Positions 38,039 to 49,472 of a stretch of 64,000 nt of DNA are shown here, one piece after another. The stretch's first letter is position 1; each line of letters starts with the position of its first letter. A model generated the notes under the pieces. It had not been told where the DNA came from and ran no database searches. It saw only the letters and a program-made list of their open reading frames with translations. The DNA is from Dipteris shenzhenensis (lineage: Eukaryota; Polypodiophyta; Polypodiopsida; Gleicheniales): assembly GCA_047967505.1 (NCBI GenBank), contig CM106540.1; one strand, written 5' to 3'. Both the position numbers and the translations under genes were made by a program.

Positions 38039-39874
38039 GTGCAAAATTTCAATTTGCATAGAATCGCCATAGCCACCTTTCCTTTGAGCTCTGCAAACAA
38101 AAATGGTGCTCTTCCCTCTCGCCATCCTTCTTCTTCTTCTTCTTCTTCCTCTTGCTCTCATCCCTCCACCACTTTTGCCACCCCGATTCCGCAGGAGTTT
38201 CCTTCCCAACACCACGACCCGAGTTTTGCTTCCCCGCACCACGTTTGGCCTTTGCCGCATCTTATTCGCCAACCCCAGCTCTCGCTCGCCGAGTCGCACA
38301 TGATGCAGCAAGCGCACAGTGGAGAAATCTGCCATGACATTGCGCAGCAGAATGGGGAAGAAGAAATTTTGGAGAATGCAGCCTCCCAATTCCCCCGGCA
38401 CGGTACAGCTGTTGCCCCTGGAATGCAAGAATCCGGTACCGTGGACGAAGATGTGGAAATAGATCGCTCCGCATCGGCGCTCCCTTACGGTCTCTTAGCA
38501 GCAGGGGACACGACGCACCTTGCGAGCTACCTTCATTGCCGGGCAGAGGAAATTCGTAAGCGTTTCGGACGCTACTCGTCTTTGCGCCACCCGAGAAAAC
38601 CTTCAATTTGCTGTCGAACGCAACCGCTCTTGATCGAAGAGGTGGAAGAATCAGCCTCGCCACGACGATCGAAGGTAGATTCTGGCTCTTCCAATGCCCA
38701 GATCTCTTCTATTCCGATTTCTCTCGGTACCCGAAGAACGAGCCATTCGGACGCCAATCCAAAAAAGAGTTCGAAAACCTTCGTCAATCAAAAATCGAGG
38801 TCGATTGTAGAGAGGAGGACCTCTGACGAAATTTCCCATATAGGCACTCGGACTTGTTCCACCACTGCCTCAGCCGATTTCAACGACTGCAGAGAGCTGA
38901 ACGATGATAGCTGTCGCAAAAATTTGCCGAACGATTTGCAAGCGTCTCAGGCTGAAGGCGATAACAGTGATCTTAAAGACGTGGGAATTTTCGGAGATGA
39001 ACATCATAGAAAATTCGCAGTGCAAACAAGGTCTTCAAATCGCAGGAGGTCCAGCAGCTCAAGGCGCTTCGTGACAGATTTGCCACAGGAGACCTGTACG
39101 GGGCAAACTCATTATCAAGCGCAAAATCAAAGAGATGATTCTCTGCAAGTGATACCAACTTCGATATCCTGCGTCGATAGTTCTGAATGTGACGACTTCG
39201 GAGCAGAGATCGCAACAAGCATTGCCGCAAACGAACCGAGGTTGAGAAAAGCGGGGTCTCGTCACTGTTCACAGGAAATTGATTCTACAAGAGAGGCTGG
39301 GGATGTGGAGGAATGCAAACAGGATGAGATGCTTTTAACACTGGGAAGTGATACAGCGGAAGCACCCATGGAGGTGAAGAGCGAGGACAGTGGATCTTTG
39401 GATTTGCTACTGACTGCCATACAATTGACATCGGGGGGTAAATTCGAAGGGGAAAATGATGAAACTCCCGACCCTTCTGTGGGGATTAAGAGTGAGAGTG
39501 ACGGTGGTGATCATGATAATCTTCATTCTGATTCTAAGGGATTGTATTTTGTTTATGGAAGATCTCCTATTGTGAAGAAAAAAATCATCAGGCGTGCAAG
39601 AAGTGCCTTCAAGAAGCTGAACATCAGCAGATTTGTAACGCCCCAACTTGTTCCAGGGGATTCTTTTGGTAGAAGAAAGAGTGACAATCAGAGGACAGAA
39701 AATGATCCCAATCCACATGTCTCACAGGTGCCCAATGGAAAGGATGGAGACCAAGTGCCTCGATTGAAGCGTGCAAGATCTCAGGTTTTGCCAACGAGAT
39801 TCTCTGATTCTGTTCTGCAGCCATGGAAAAGAAAGACTAGGAGAAAACTTTATGGTAATTTCCAGATTCCATAA
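38039..39874 (+). CDS. Unrecognised plant protein, paralogue A (start uncertain)
   Basis: An open frame of about 610 codons, hydrophilic, Ser/Arg/Glu-rich, without membrane segments or a catalytic domain I recognise. Blocks shared with the gene at 49473-51467 mark it as real: GDTTHLASYLHCRAEEI, SLQVIPTSISCVDSSE, SLDLLLTAIQLTSGGKF, SPIVKKKIIRRARSAFKKL, RSQVLPTRFSDSVLQPWKRK and the C-terminal FQIP. The basic KRKTRRK end looks like a nuclear localisation signal. The first codon of the open frame is GTG after an in-frame TGA. The first in-frame ATG is at 38300, yet homology with the paralogue (SFA....VW, PQLS.A) extends about 30 codons upstream of it. So the true start is an upstream exon, or a frame disruption lies near the TTC-repeat at 38130-38153. 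Function unknown. Confidence 0.75.
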   Translation: MQNFNLHRIAIATFPLSSANKNGALPSRHPSSSSSSSSCSHPSTTFATPIPQEFPSQHHDPSFASPHHVWPLPHLIRQPQLSLAESHMMQQAHSGEICHDIAQQNGEEEILENAASQFPRHGTAVAPGMQESGTVDEDVEIDRSASALPYGLLAAGDTTHLASYLHCRAEEIRKRFGRYSSLRHPRKPSICCRTQPLLIEEVEESASPRRSKVDSGSSNAQISSIPISLGTRRTSHSDANPKKSSKTFVNQKSRSIVERRTSDEISHIGTRTCSTTASADFNDCRELNDDSCRKNLPNDLQASQAEGDNSDLKDVGIFGDEHHRKFAVQTRSSNRRRSSSSRRFVTDLPQETCTGQTHYQAQNQRDDSLQVIPTSISCVDSSECDDFGAEIATSIAANEPRLRKAGSRHCSQEIDSTREAGDVEECKQDEMLLTLGSDTAEAPMEVKSEDSGSLDLLLTAIQLTSGGKFEGENDETPDPSVGIKSESDGGDHDNLHSDSKGLYFVYGRSPIVKKKIIRRARSAFKKLNISRFVTPQLVPGDSFGRRKSDNQRTENDPNPHVSQVPNGKDGDQVPRLKRARSQVLPTRFSDSVLQPWKRKTRRKLYGNFQIP

Positions 39875-40646
39875 ATTATAAAACCAGCAAAGGGAGCTAG
39901 GATGCTTGATGTTTTTAAATGGAAGTAGAGTTTTTCCTGTATACTACAAGTTATTTCCATCAGCTTACCATTGAAGTAGCTAGGGAACATTTTGTAGCAA
40001 CAAGATTTAATCCTTTTAGAAACAGTTGTTGGAGAGGTATTGCATGACTTTCTGATAAGTTTCATTGATACATATTCACGTTGGAGCACCTGGGAATTAT
40101 GCCTTCTTACCACCTGAGCTGCTACCCTTAGAGGCTATACTGCTTGAATAGGATTGGACTCCACTACTTTTGATGAGTATCCATTCTACTTGAGTATCTC
40201 CATTCTAATTTGATGGAGTCCACTACTTTTGATGTATATCCATTCTACTTGGGTATCTCCTTATCAGGTCAGGTATATTTCAAGCTGGTTTGTGGTGTCG
40301 CGCTTCGTATAATGACACTCATGCGGAACTTAAAATTGTGATTTTGTTAACAAGCAGTGGTTGGTAACACCTTTTGCCAGGGCTCAGAAAAGCTGAATGG
40401 TGTCTCCTTTTTTTGTTGAAAGCCAGATAATCCATTATGTTTTCTGTTTGTCAGCATCCAGTGGATTTCTGCTTCGTTCATTTGTGAAGATTGATCTTTT
40501 CCACACATTAAGAAATCTGGCTGGGGCTTTTCATATCTCCTTTTTGGTTGACCGTGAGTATGCACCTTCACTAGCACATGGATATCCGTATCACATACAG
40601 CATAGGAAGATCGTGCATGCATGCATGCATGCACGCGCATGTGTGG

Positions 40647-40701
<55 letters not shown>

Positions 40702-40881
40702 CATGCATTGCTTACAAAGAGAGCGAGTGGTTTTTTCAAAACCCAATAAAGTCTACTGAGAATTCTCACAAGAGTGTTCATCATGTTTCAATAATAGGCA
40801 TTGTCTCAATTGCAGGGTAAATGATAGAGGGAGGATTTATTACATCTGACTTGTATGCAGGTCCTAACTTGATCATTCTAA

Positions 40882-40927
<46 letters not shown>

Positions 40928-41022
40928 TGGCTGTTCGCTCAAGTGAACTAGGGGTTGTGAAACAGTACTTCGAACCATGATAATTTTGGGTTTACTTCCA
41001 AATAGGAGTAAAAATCAAAGAT

Positions 41023-41064
<42 letters not shown>

Positions 41065-42792
41065 TTCCCCAGTTTTATCTTTGTTCTTGTGTAACTCTCA
41101 AATACTAGCATGCTTCATAATTGCAGTTCTTTATGCATGGAAGAAAGAGACGTGGATCAGCTTAGTGTTTTTTCTCAAAACAAGGAGTGTATGCTAATTT
41201 CTGTATACAAGATTGAGCGGCAATATTGTGTGCCCTTCTGTGGGTGGATTTGCCTGGATGCACAACAAACCTTATGAAGGGACTTCAGAGTCTTTACATT
41301 GAATGTTTGAGCTGGGGCGATCCATTCTTAGGCAATGGAAATGCTGCTATTTGGTTTTAAGGAATTTAGTTCTTTGTTAAGTAAATGTGGTACTGTAGTT
41401 CTACACTCTTCCTTGACTTGCACTTTTTTTCTTGAAGCATACACTCTCAAAATAGTTGCTCAATCCTGTCTTTTCTCAGCTTTATTCTCATAGAATTCTA
41501 CACCTTTATCCCCTCCTCAATGCTCCAGCCGTACACATATCAGCTATAGTCTCAATAAGGTTTAATCATATAGAAGAGTGACAACATTTGGTACCATTTC
41601 TAAGTAGAATAACACCCCCAAGTTTGTAAAATATAAGCAAAGAGCTTCATGATCACATTTCTCAAAGTTACGAATACATCAATCAAAAATCAAGAGCAAG
41701 CCCATTAAGCTTGTAGAACCTAGAAACAAATGTTTGAAAAAGGTTACACAAGGTCAATTGATTTCCCACAATATTCAAAGCTACACTTGAAGCGGTAGTA
41801 GACATGACTAGTCCAAGCATGAAAAGTGATGATGCTGAGTTAGCCTAGTCCTGTCCAATTCCAAAGTAAAGGGTAAATAAAATGAAGAAAGAAACATTGT
41901 GGATACAACGGACATGAAAGTAAGGGAAGCGAGTATTCACAAATACTGTCATCGTCACCACCCCACAGAAAGTTTTTGCATGGTGTCTGGATTGTATGGC
42001 ACAATGAATGGTCACATTAGCATTCACGAATACGCTCAAGGTCCTACGTTATGGTGCTCATTTGCAAACTGCACATAAACCATGCCAACATTGCTTCTGC
42101 AGCATGAGGGTCACCCCGTGCTGCAATCGTCTATACCAGCTGATACAAGCCCTGTAGTCCTGCAACCCCTGAGTGCAACTCAAGCACAATCAATTTACCA
42201 TCTAGGGAATGTAATAGGAGGGAGGAGTTGCCTTCTACACCAACTTTGGGATGACTTTATAATTGTAGCTTAACATTAGTTTTGGCCCAGCATCGATTGC
42301 ATTTGAGGCTTTTAAAGGGATATCAAACAAATTTACAACTAGAAAAAACGTCATTTGTGTCTTAGTAATCATGGTTGGGTCTTAATTTATATATATGGGG
42401 CTACTACAATGTTTCAAAAATATATAGCTATGAAAGAACCACACATGCATGACCATCAGGTTTGTGTATTTTGCATGTGCACACTCCTATTCTTGCTCTA
42501 GGCTAATCTTGTGTGGCTAGCTTGTGACATCTTAAAAATGTTAAAGAGTGTGTAAAATAATCACGAAGGTTTTAGATTTTCTCATTTCTCTAAAAAGTGA
42601 GTCGCATGCAAATATAGATATCTAGCATGAAATAATCATCAAATTATTTTAACAACTAAGCCATGATTGAATTATCATTCAATGATTATTCATATATATA
42701 CACTTGTGTGTGTGTGTGCACGCGTGCGCATGTGCGTGCGTGCGTGCATGTGTGTGTGTGCGTGTGTGTGTGTCTATGTCTGTGTCTGTGTC
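39875..42792. other. Spacer downstream of paralogue A, rich in simple repeats
   Basis: No gene recognised. Around 40165-40265 an AGTCCACTACTTTTGATG..TATCCATTCTACTTG unit is repeated. Compound microsatellites lie at 40614-40701 (ATGC, GT, GA), 40882-40926 (CT, CA) and 41026-41061 (CT). Frames of VCVCV or ERERE type derive from them. Confidence 0.6.
40614..40926. repeat. Inverted pair of compound microsatellites
   Basis: (GT)n(GA)n at 40649-40701 and (CT)n(CA)n at 40882-40926 are reverse complements of each other, separated by about 180 bases. A (GCAT)n run at 40614-40634 precedes the first. Together they could form a long hairpin. Confidence 0.85.
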
Positions 42793-43350
42793 TTTTGATA
42801 TTCTAATACTAGGTCCTCTCTTTGGGGATTGCTCTCTGTAATATAAAGATATATGGATTTCACCCAAAAGAAAAAAGGGTGTGCGTGCACGTCGGCTTCA
42901 GCCCCTTTTCCCCATGCTTCCTTTGGCAGCAACTTTTGGTTGTACCTGATGGGACAAGAATTTGATCTTTTTTTCTATTGGGTTCATTATTGGGCACTTT
43001 GGAAGGACCGCAACCATCGGGTCTTTGGTGATTCCTATTTGGCTAAATATTAGTTCTTTCGTGCCTCTCTGCAATAATCGTTTTATCATTGTATGCATGC
43101 ACAAGACATAAATTAACCTACCTTCTTGTCATACAATGACGTTTGTTGATGTTTGTAGTTTTTAGTCCCTTTCAATGGGACAGTTTTCTATAATATAATG
43201 ACGGATGGATTTCACCAAAAAGTACCTCTGTGTGTGTGTGTGCGATGTGTGTGTGTGTACCTACGTATGAATGTACCTATGTATGTACCTACGTACGTAT
43301 GTATATCTGTGCGACTATGCATGCACGCGTACACACACACACACACATTT
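42703..43350 (+). repeat. (TG)n-rich tract holding LINE 3' ends
   Basis: GT/GC-rich repeat at 42703-42790, a short GTGTGCGTGCACG at 42879-42891, GT at 43229-43258, then a CCTACGTATG-type degenerate repeat to 43320 and CA at 43331-43347. Between these microsatellite pieces lie short LINE-derived segments (see the neighbouring entries). Confidence 0.8.
42793..43224 (+). mobile_element. Two 5'-truncated LINE 3' ends
   Basis: The first piece, about 42793-42877, ends GTAATATAAAG..ATGGATTTCACCCAAAAG. The second, about 42891-43224, encodes a LINE C-terminal stretch (VHYWALWKDRNHRVFGDS, the end of the RT-associated zinc-binding region). It ends TATAATATAATGACGGATGG followed by ATTTCACCAAAAAGTA. The shared ends place both in one L1-like family. 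Both abut GT repeats. Confidence 0.75.
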
Positions 43351-43837
43351 TTTTAGTGAAATCTTATATTTCTCTGTGGGAAACCTCAAAACGAGGTGAA
43401 AACCCACCAATAAGTACAAAGATAAAATTTACAAGCAAACCTCAGAGAGAAAAACTCATGTCTTTTCCAGTTGTGAAAACGAACAGTCGAGTCTAGAGTC
43501 GATGAAGAAGGGGCGGAGGCTGTACTTGTGGAATTAAAAAGTATAGGCGGCACTATAGAAAGGAAAGACGTAATTGGGACATAATCGAAAGGAACAATTG
43601 AAGAGGTAGAGGGCGCCGAATCTGGGAACGAGGTAACAGTCAATGGTAAGGGCAGTGGGACAGAACCAAACGAAGACAAAACTGAAGCAGATGAACGCGG
43701 AAGTGAAACGGACGACGAAGGCTTGATGTGAATAGATTGAACAGCGTGAACTAGGCGGATGAAGGTACGGCAATAACAGGTGGTACGACAGGAGGTGCAG
43801 ACGAGGGAGAGACGTCGAGCTCCATCACATAGTGCAC

Positions 43838-43838
<1 letters not shown>
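43348..43838 (-). mobile_element. Inserted element with LINE-like 3' tail between two CA tracts
   Basis: On the minus strand the segment ends GAAATATAAGATTTCACTAA plus an A-run, like the LINE ends at 42877 and 43224. It lies exactly between (CA)n at 43331-43347 and (CA)n at 43839-43886. It holds a Ser/Pro/Val-rich frame (for example ELDVSPSSAPPVVPP) without a recognised domain. It could be part of a LINE first ORF or a non-autonomous derivative sharing the LINE tail. Confidence 0.55.

Positions 43839-43886
<48 letters not shown>
43839..43886 (+). repeat. (CA)n microsatellite
   Basis: About 23 CA units. It forms the right border of the element at 43348-43838. The minus-strand VCVCV frame starting here is an artefact of the repeat. 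Confidence 0.95.
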
Positions 43887-43888
<2 letters not shown>

Positions 43889-46800
43889 ATTTGGTTTACC
43901 CTCTCCACTAGTCTAGAAACCCTTAGTGTTCAAATGAGTGGTTTCTCATGTTATTTTTAGTGTTTCTTTGTGTTTTAGCATAGAACTTATAATGGCCATA
44001 GTTTAACTTCTTGTATCCACTTAGGTTTTTAGCGGAACTATTTTGCCATATAAGGACATTCTTTCTATGACATTTAGTCCCTTTATTCTAATTAGAGGTG
44101 CAACAATATACTAATCTAGAAAAACATTAAAAATTAGAAAAAATAGTAAACTTTGATTTTTTGTTGCATCTAGGTTATACATAGGGTTTTTCAGTGAGTC
44201 CTCACTTTATAACTTTGGACTACCACATCTTGCTTTTTCAATATGTTGCTTTCCTCTTGAGCAATACTGCTTAGAGTATTTACTATGATTGCAAAAGAAA
44301 AATCCAACCAACACTAGTGTTAACCTAATTTGAAAACACAAGTGTTTACTATGATTGCAAAAGCGATCACCATCCAACACTGGTGTTACCTAGACCTAAG
44401 AAGAGAATGGTCATAGTGTAGATTGGGCAACAAAGAGCATGGGAGTGCCTAAAATATAAGATGAGCACAAGAGTTGGTTTAGATTTGACTTAGAGAGTGT
44501 AGAGAATGAACATATTGCTCATACTGCAAGTATACTTTTGAGTAAGGAACATTATTGGCACCTGCAAGATTGGATAAAATATAAGCGGGTGATTGTTAAT
44601 CCAAAATATAGGCTTTGGAGTGGTTCTACTAATAATGACTATGCTAGCCTTCGAGCAACATGTAAGCATGAATTCTAGAATTTCTTCCAAGTGTTAGAAT
44701 TTCTTCGAAGTGTAAGGGCTATAAGTAAGGGGTAATTTTACATCAAATCTAGTATGCAAGAGAGAATTGATTTAATATATTCTAGCTAGTTAAATAATAC
44801 AAGCGAAATCATGCATCTACTCTACATAGCTAGTTAAATAATACAAGCGAAATTATGCATACTCTAGAAATCTAGTTAAATTAGACAATTGAAATCATGC
44901 ATCTTCTCTACATAGTCATTCTCAAAATTGCATTCCTCGTCTGATTGAATTTGGCCAACCTTAAGTCATACAAACTTTCTTGGGGGAAAAGGTCTCTCTA
45001 TAAGTAGAAGTTAAGAAAGGTTGAAAAAGTTGTTAAAAGGTTGGCAAAGTTTGCATCAAGGTGCATGGAAAGCAATGCATTTATTAATGTATTTGAAAAG
45101 TCTTTGGCACTAAGAATCCATTCTTCGTTGAATCTAGTTTGTCCCATTAAATGTTTTGGTGACAATATGGAAAAAAACAAGTGACAAAATGGGTTTTTGC
45201 AAGGTAGACAATCATGGAGAGCAGAAAAACATGGTGGTGCTATCATTTTACGAGACACCAAAATTGTTCAACCATACTAACTTATAGGCATAAGCAAGTC
45301 TCATGACATGTCATTTGACATGAGTTTTGGGTCAAGTTTTACAAAAGTTTGAATCTCACTCCCAAGGGCATCAAAATTAGTCATCATGGTGCTATTGTAG
45401 CTAGGCATGACCTAAGGAAGTCAAACAAATAAGGATGGACCTTAAACCCTTACTATTAGCAAAAATAATTGAATTAGTGATTCAATTTCAAAATTAAGAA
45501 CACATGACAAGACATTGAAGGTACTAAGGAGTAGCTTAGCTATTGGCTAATACATCACAACTACAACTACAATAAAGAAGCAAAAAGTAGGTATGGACCT
45601 TCATTTATCTAGGAAACATTAATTATCATGACGATTCATTTGCAATGCAAACAAGCTATTTGGCATACGTTTGTAGTCTTCAAAGTAGGAAAGATGGATA
45701 GACTATTATGACTTTACTTAGAATTTGATGGGAGAAGTATCAAAAGGTGATTGGGGCATCCTCTTGAATAGGAATATAAATGATGGTAGATAAACACATA
45801 TATTGATATCACATAGTGCGCCTTTCTGAAATATGCAAAGGCAATTAATCGTTCAATGTTTGGTTTGATGGGTTGGGACCAAAAAATAGAAGATAAAGAT
45901 AAGTGTGACTATGAGAATCACTTCATGACACTATGTTGGTGTTTGAATGATGACAAGGCAGCCTAGGAACTTACATGCGCCTGTTAGGTTTTCATAGAGG
46001 TGAAATTTCCCCCATGTTCAAACCCATGGTTTTACCTTGGAATCGACTAGATCATCAATTTACTTTAGTTCAATGCAAAAAGGTATCTTTTGGATTCAAT
46101 ACATGCTCTGGATAAAGAGTTTCTTGGCATAAATTGGCATGGATGTGATATGGTCTCAAGTTGTTGTGTGCCTTATTCCTTTGCAACTATATCATTTTAG
46201 GCTCATTTGTTTGAGAGGATGAAGATGATCTAGATGCTTTCTTTTATTCACTTCATTATTTCCTATGGTGTGATTATGCCCTTGTTTTCAAAATTTCATT
46301 TTCCTTTGGGCTCACACACATGCCTATCCCATGGCACGATGATGCGATTGTCCACTTCTCATTTAATCTTTTTACTTTTGACTTTTTGTCTAGGTCCTTT
46401 AAAAGATGGACAAACCTTTGATAGTATGACAATAACGTTATGTCAAGGGATCTAATATGCCCAACACATGATTTCCTAGCTTTTAAAAACACATTCTTAG
46501 TACCCATTAATGGCAAATAATGCATTATAGCCTTCACCCAAAATCTCCATTAGTAGCTTTTTCTATTTCTAGTGGCCATTTATTAGTCCATTGTAACACA
46601 TGTCCTACCTGACGATGATAACAAGCAATCAAGACTTATAACACTTGTCCATACTTGACTATGATAACAAGCAATCAAGACTTACAACACTTGTCGATAC
46701 CCATGGGCAATATGTGTTACTACCTATGTTTTGTGCCTTGGATAGATGCAAAGAATTAGTCCTAACCTTGGCATTAATACTGCCTCTACTTTAATCCACA

Positions 46801-49250
46801 TACCCCTCAATTAATCAATTTACCACTCATTACTCAATTAAGCTTTACTTGAAGACCCTTTTTTTTTCTAATTCCTGATTAGGGAATGCTTTGTAAGCTA
46901 TTTATTGGACAAGATGAAACAAATCTCAACCATCAATGGGCCATTTGTTTTATTGGTGCCAAGCCTCAAGTAACCTATGGCAAAAGTGCACCAATTTTCC
47001 ACCAATGGCACAATAGGAATTACACCTACGATGACCAACCCCCCCCCCCCCCCCCCCCTCCTCACAGTGAGCTTACCATCAGCTACATAGATTTCCTAGA
47101 CCTCTAAGGGAGGTTTGGATTTGTGTATCGTTATGAGGGGCCATATTGATGAGAGGAGCCCCTCCAATTGTGCCATGACATGGACACCTACGGGATTGGA
47201 GGGGTTGCTCGTGCTTTGAGCCTGTTCCTTTTTACCCCTTACCCAATCACGTATGCACACCAATATAAATATGAATTTCGATTCTTGTAATGAGTATGAA
47301 GGCATACTTGCTTCAGGCTAATCTTTAAGAGGGGAGCATACATATGGAAGTGTAGGTAGTTGAGCGAATCTTTTCCCTGTAGAATTATGTAAGTTTAGGT
47401 CATCGGGTGAATCTTTCCCAAGGTAGAGTTACAAATATTAGCCCATGCTACCATTTTTAAGGCTTCCATGAGTTTACGTATACTTAAAGTTCATATACAT
47501 GTTTTTTATAAGCTAGAATTTGAGAATTCTAACCTTATAGATAGCTTATGCTGATCGATTTGAGTGCTTGAAGGGGTGAATTCAGACCTCATATGAGAAA
47601 GTTATTTTAAAATTTGGGCGAATTTATCAAATTTGAAGTTTTGTATATTAGCCCCACCACCTCCTAAATTTGCCCTTAAAAATTACCTTGACTTGCTTAG
47701 ATTGGATTTTACATTTACCACTTGTATAGCTTATGGTTTGAAAAAAGTTACTTGTTAAGACCAAACTCTACTGCTGCCTATGCATGAGTGAAACATTAGA
47801 CACCTAACTACACAAGCGCCACGACACACGTGCGCATATTCACACACATGAATGGTGTGTGTGTATGTGTACTCATACGGGCATGTGTATGCATGTACAT
47901 GTACATGCGTATACACATAGAGTAGTAAAATGGTTGATGCATGTGTGCATGTGTTATATGGGTTTTTACAGAGTGACCACCCTAGGCTAAGGGTTATATG
48001 GCTTTTTTGAAGAGCGAACACCCTAGGCTTAGGGTGAGCACTGCTCCAAATTGGTCGGGTGGGGACCATGGGAGAGGGGGAGGGACCGGAGCTAGGGGTG
48101 GTTAGGTCCGTTGATGAGTAAGCAGTCTAAGCTGAAAAATCAATAGTTCTGTTTTTATATCTAAAACTAAATTTGAGCAAAGAAATATAGTTAGATGCAA
48201 GCATCTCACAATTGAAACTCTGAAACTGGAAAAACTGATCCATGTTAGGTTCCATATCTGTCAGTCAATTCTCCCCTCACCCTACTGACTTGCCTTGAGT
48301 TTGATAACTATTAACTAAAGAATGATGAGTACTTCCTGTTAAAATAATCCACTGGCAGCTCCTCTATTTATCACATTCTCTCTCTCTCTCTCTCTCTCTC
48401 TTGCCATACTTACATGATATCCCCAGGCTGAGACATGAGGAAGCTCCACCAGCTTTCCTCTCTTGACAAAGCAAGCAGCAAAGCTCAAGCTTCTTAACAA
48501 AAGCAAGTGAATTGACATTGATATAAAGGAATTGATGGCCACTGCGCTGACAACCACCAAAAAAAGAACTGGTTTATGTAGATACAACGGCTGTGGAGGA
48601 GGTAATAGCATCAGGAAAAGCCCGAGCCACCTTTTATAACCAGAGACAAAGCTAGCTGCAAAAACCGGTTGCGTGATGACAAAATTCACGTTTGTAGTTC
48701 CAAATGAGTTGAGCTTGCCTACCATAACAAGGGCTATAAAGGTGCTGCTCTTGTCTATGCCAATGGCTGATTTATTACAATTGTGCTGTGAGCATAAGAA
48801 AAATAACCCCAAATGTGACAGGGTGACAACTGTTTGGTTATCTAAATGTATAACACGTATCTTGTGACTTCCAGATGTGGAAACATAAGAAAAGAACCTA
48901 TTTTGGGACAGTTCAAGTGCTGCGGGGGCATAATTTCCCAGGGCTTCTACATGTACGAATGAAAAGTCCTCAAATCTATTTCAAAGATGATGGCAATCGC
49001 TCTCTTGACTAGCTGCTTTCAATTCGATCGAGGTGGGTATGAGCTCCTTAAAGAAGTCCTCAAAAACTAGATGCTTCAAAGTAAGGATGCTTCGAAGTAA
49101 GGTGATGAAATCAGTTGCCTAGAAATAACTGTACTGAGAGGAGATCTAGTGCCTATGTACATACACTTCAATCAGGAAAGATTCCTGTCCTTGTTTCTAG
49201 CTCTTTTCCCTAGTGGTCTTATTTTACCTCAGGCATCCTGACTTTCTTTT
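43887..49250. other. Long spacer between the paralogues
   Basis: No gene recognised. Small tandem duplications are frequent: 44783-44914 (44-bp unit, three copies), 46605-46705 (about 48 bp, two copies) and 47960-48035 (about 54 bp, two copies sharing GGGTTATATGG and CACCCTAGGCT). A C20 run lies at 47039-47058 and (CT)n at 48377-48402. The minus frame 48339-48812 and others are unsupported. Confidence 0.55.
44783..44914. repeat. 44-bp tandem repeat, three copies
   Basis: Units begin TAGCTAGTTAAATAATACAA (44783), the same string (44827), and a diverged TCTAGTTAAATTAGACAA (44871). Each contains GAAAT.ATGCAT. AT-rich, no coding role apparent. Confidence 0.85.
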
Positions 49251-49254
49251 CTAG

Positions 49255-49463
49255 TTGTTTAACTCATGCAATCTGGAACTGAACATTATGCTTTCTCCTA
49301 GACTTTCTTTTCCATGGCTGCAGGACAGAATCAGAGAACCTAGTAGGGAAAACTTGAGACCTTTTGAACCAATGGGTCTCCATCTTTCACCTGTGACGCC
49401 TGAAATCTTCCATCTTTCATCTGTGATACCTTGGGATCTTCCACCCTTCACCTCTGACACTTC
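49255..49463 (-). repeat. Duplicated 3' end of paralogue B, downstream copy
   Basis: This segment repeats the last ~190 bases of the adjacent gene (49464-49652) at an offset of about 209 bp. It still encodes SQVFPTRFSDSVLQPWKRKS in one frame, then an FQIA-like end where the gene has FQIP. A 27-bp unit (ATCTTCCA.C.TTCA.CTGTGA) is further repeated inside it. It lies just after the gene's stop codon, so it is either a spare terminal exon or a non-functional duplicate. Confidence 0.85.
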
Positions 49464-49472
49464 TAAATTAAC

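Noticed and set aside
38103-38303. Leu/Pro-rich plus-strand frame with an ATG, signal-peptide-like
   Set aside because: It is the +1 frame of the TTC repeat and the coding region of paralogue A; hydrophobicity comes from reading TTC as CTT.
37826-38428. 200-residue minus-strand frame opposite paralogue A
   Set aside because: Contains HTHTHT from the GT repeat and RRRRRR from the TTC repeat; antisense shadow.
43386-43886. 166-residue minus-strand frame as a host gene
   Set aside because: Starts in the CA repeat and lies in an insertion with a LINE-like tail; treated as element sequence.
48339-48812. 157-residue minus-strand frame
   Set aside because: No recognised motif, ends in a CT-repeat-derived RERERE stretch, no splice or homology support.
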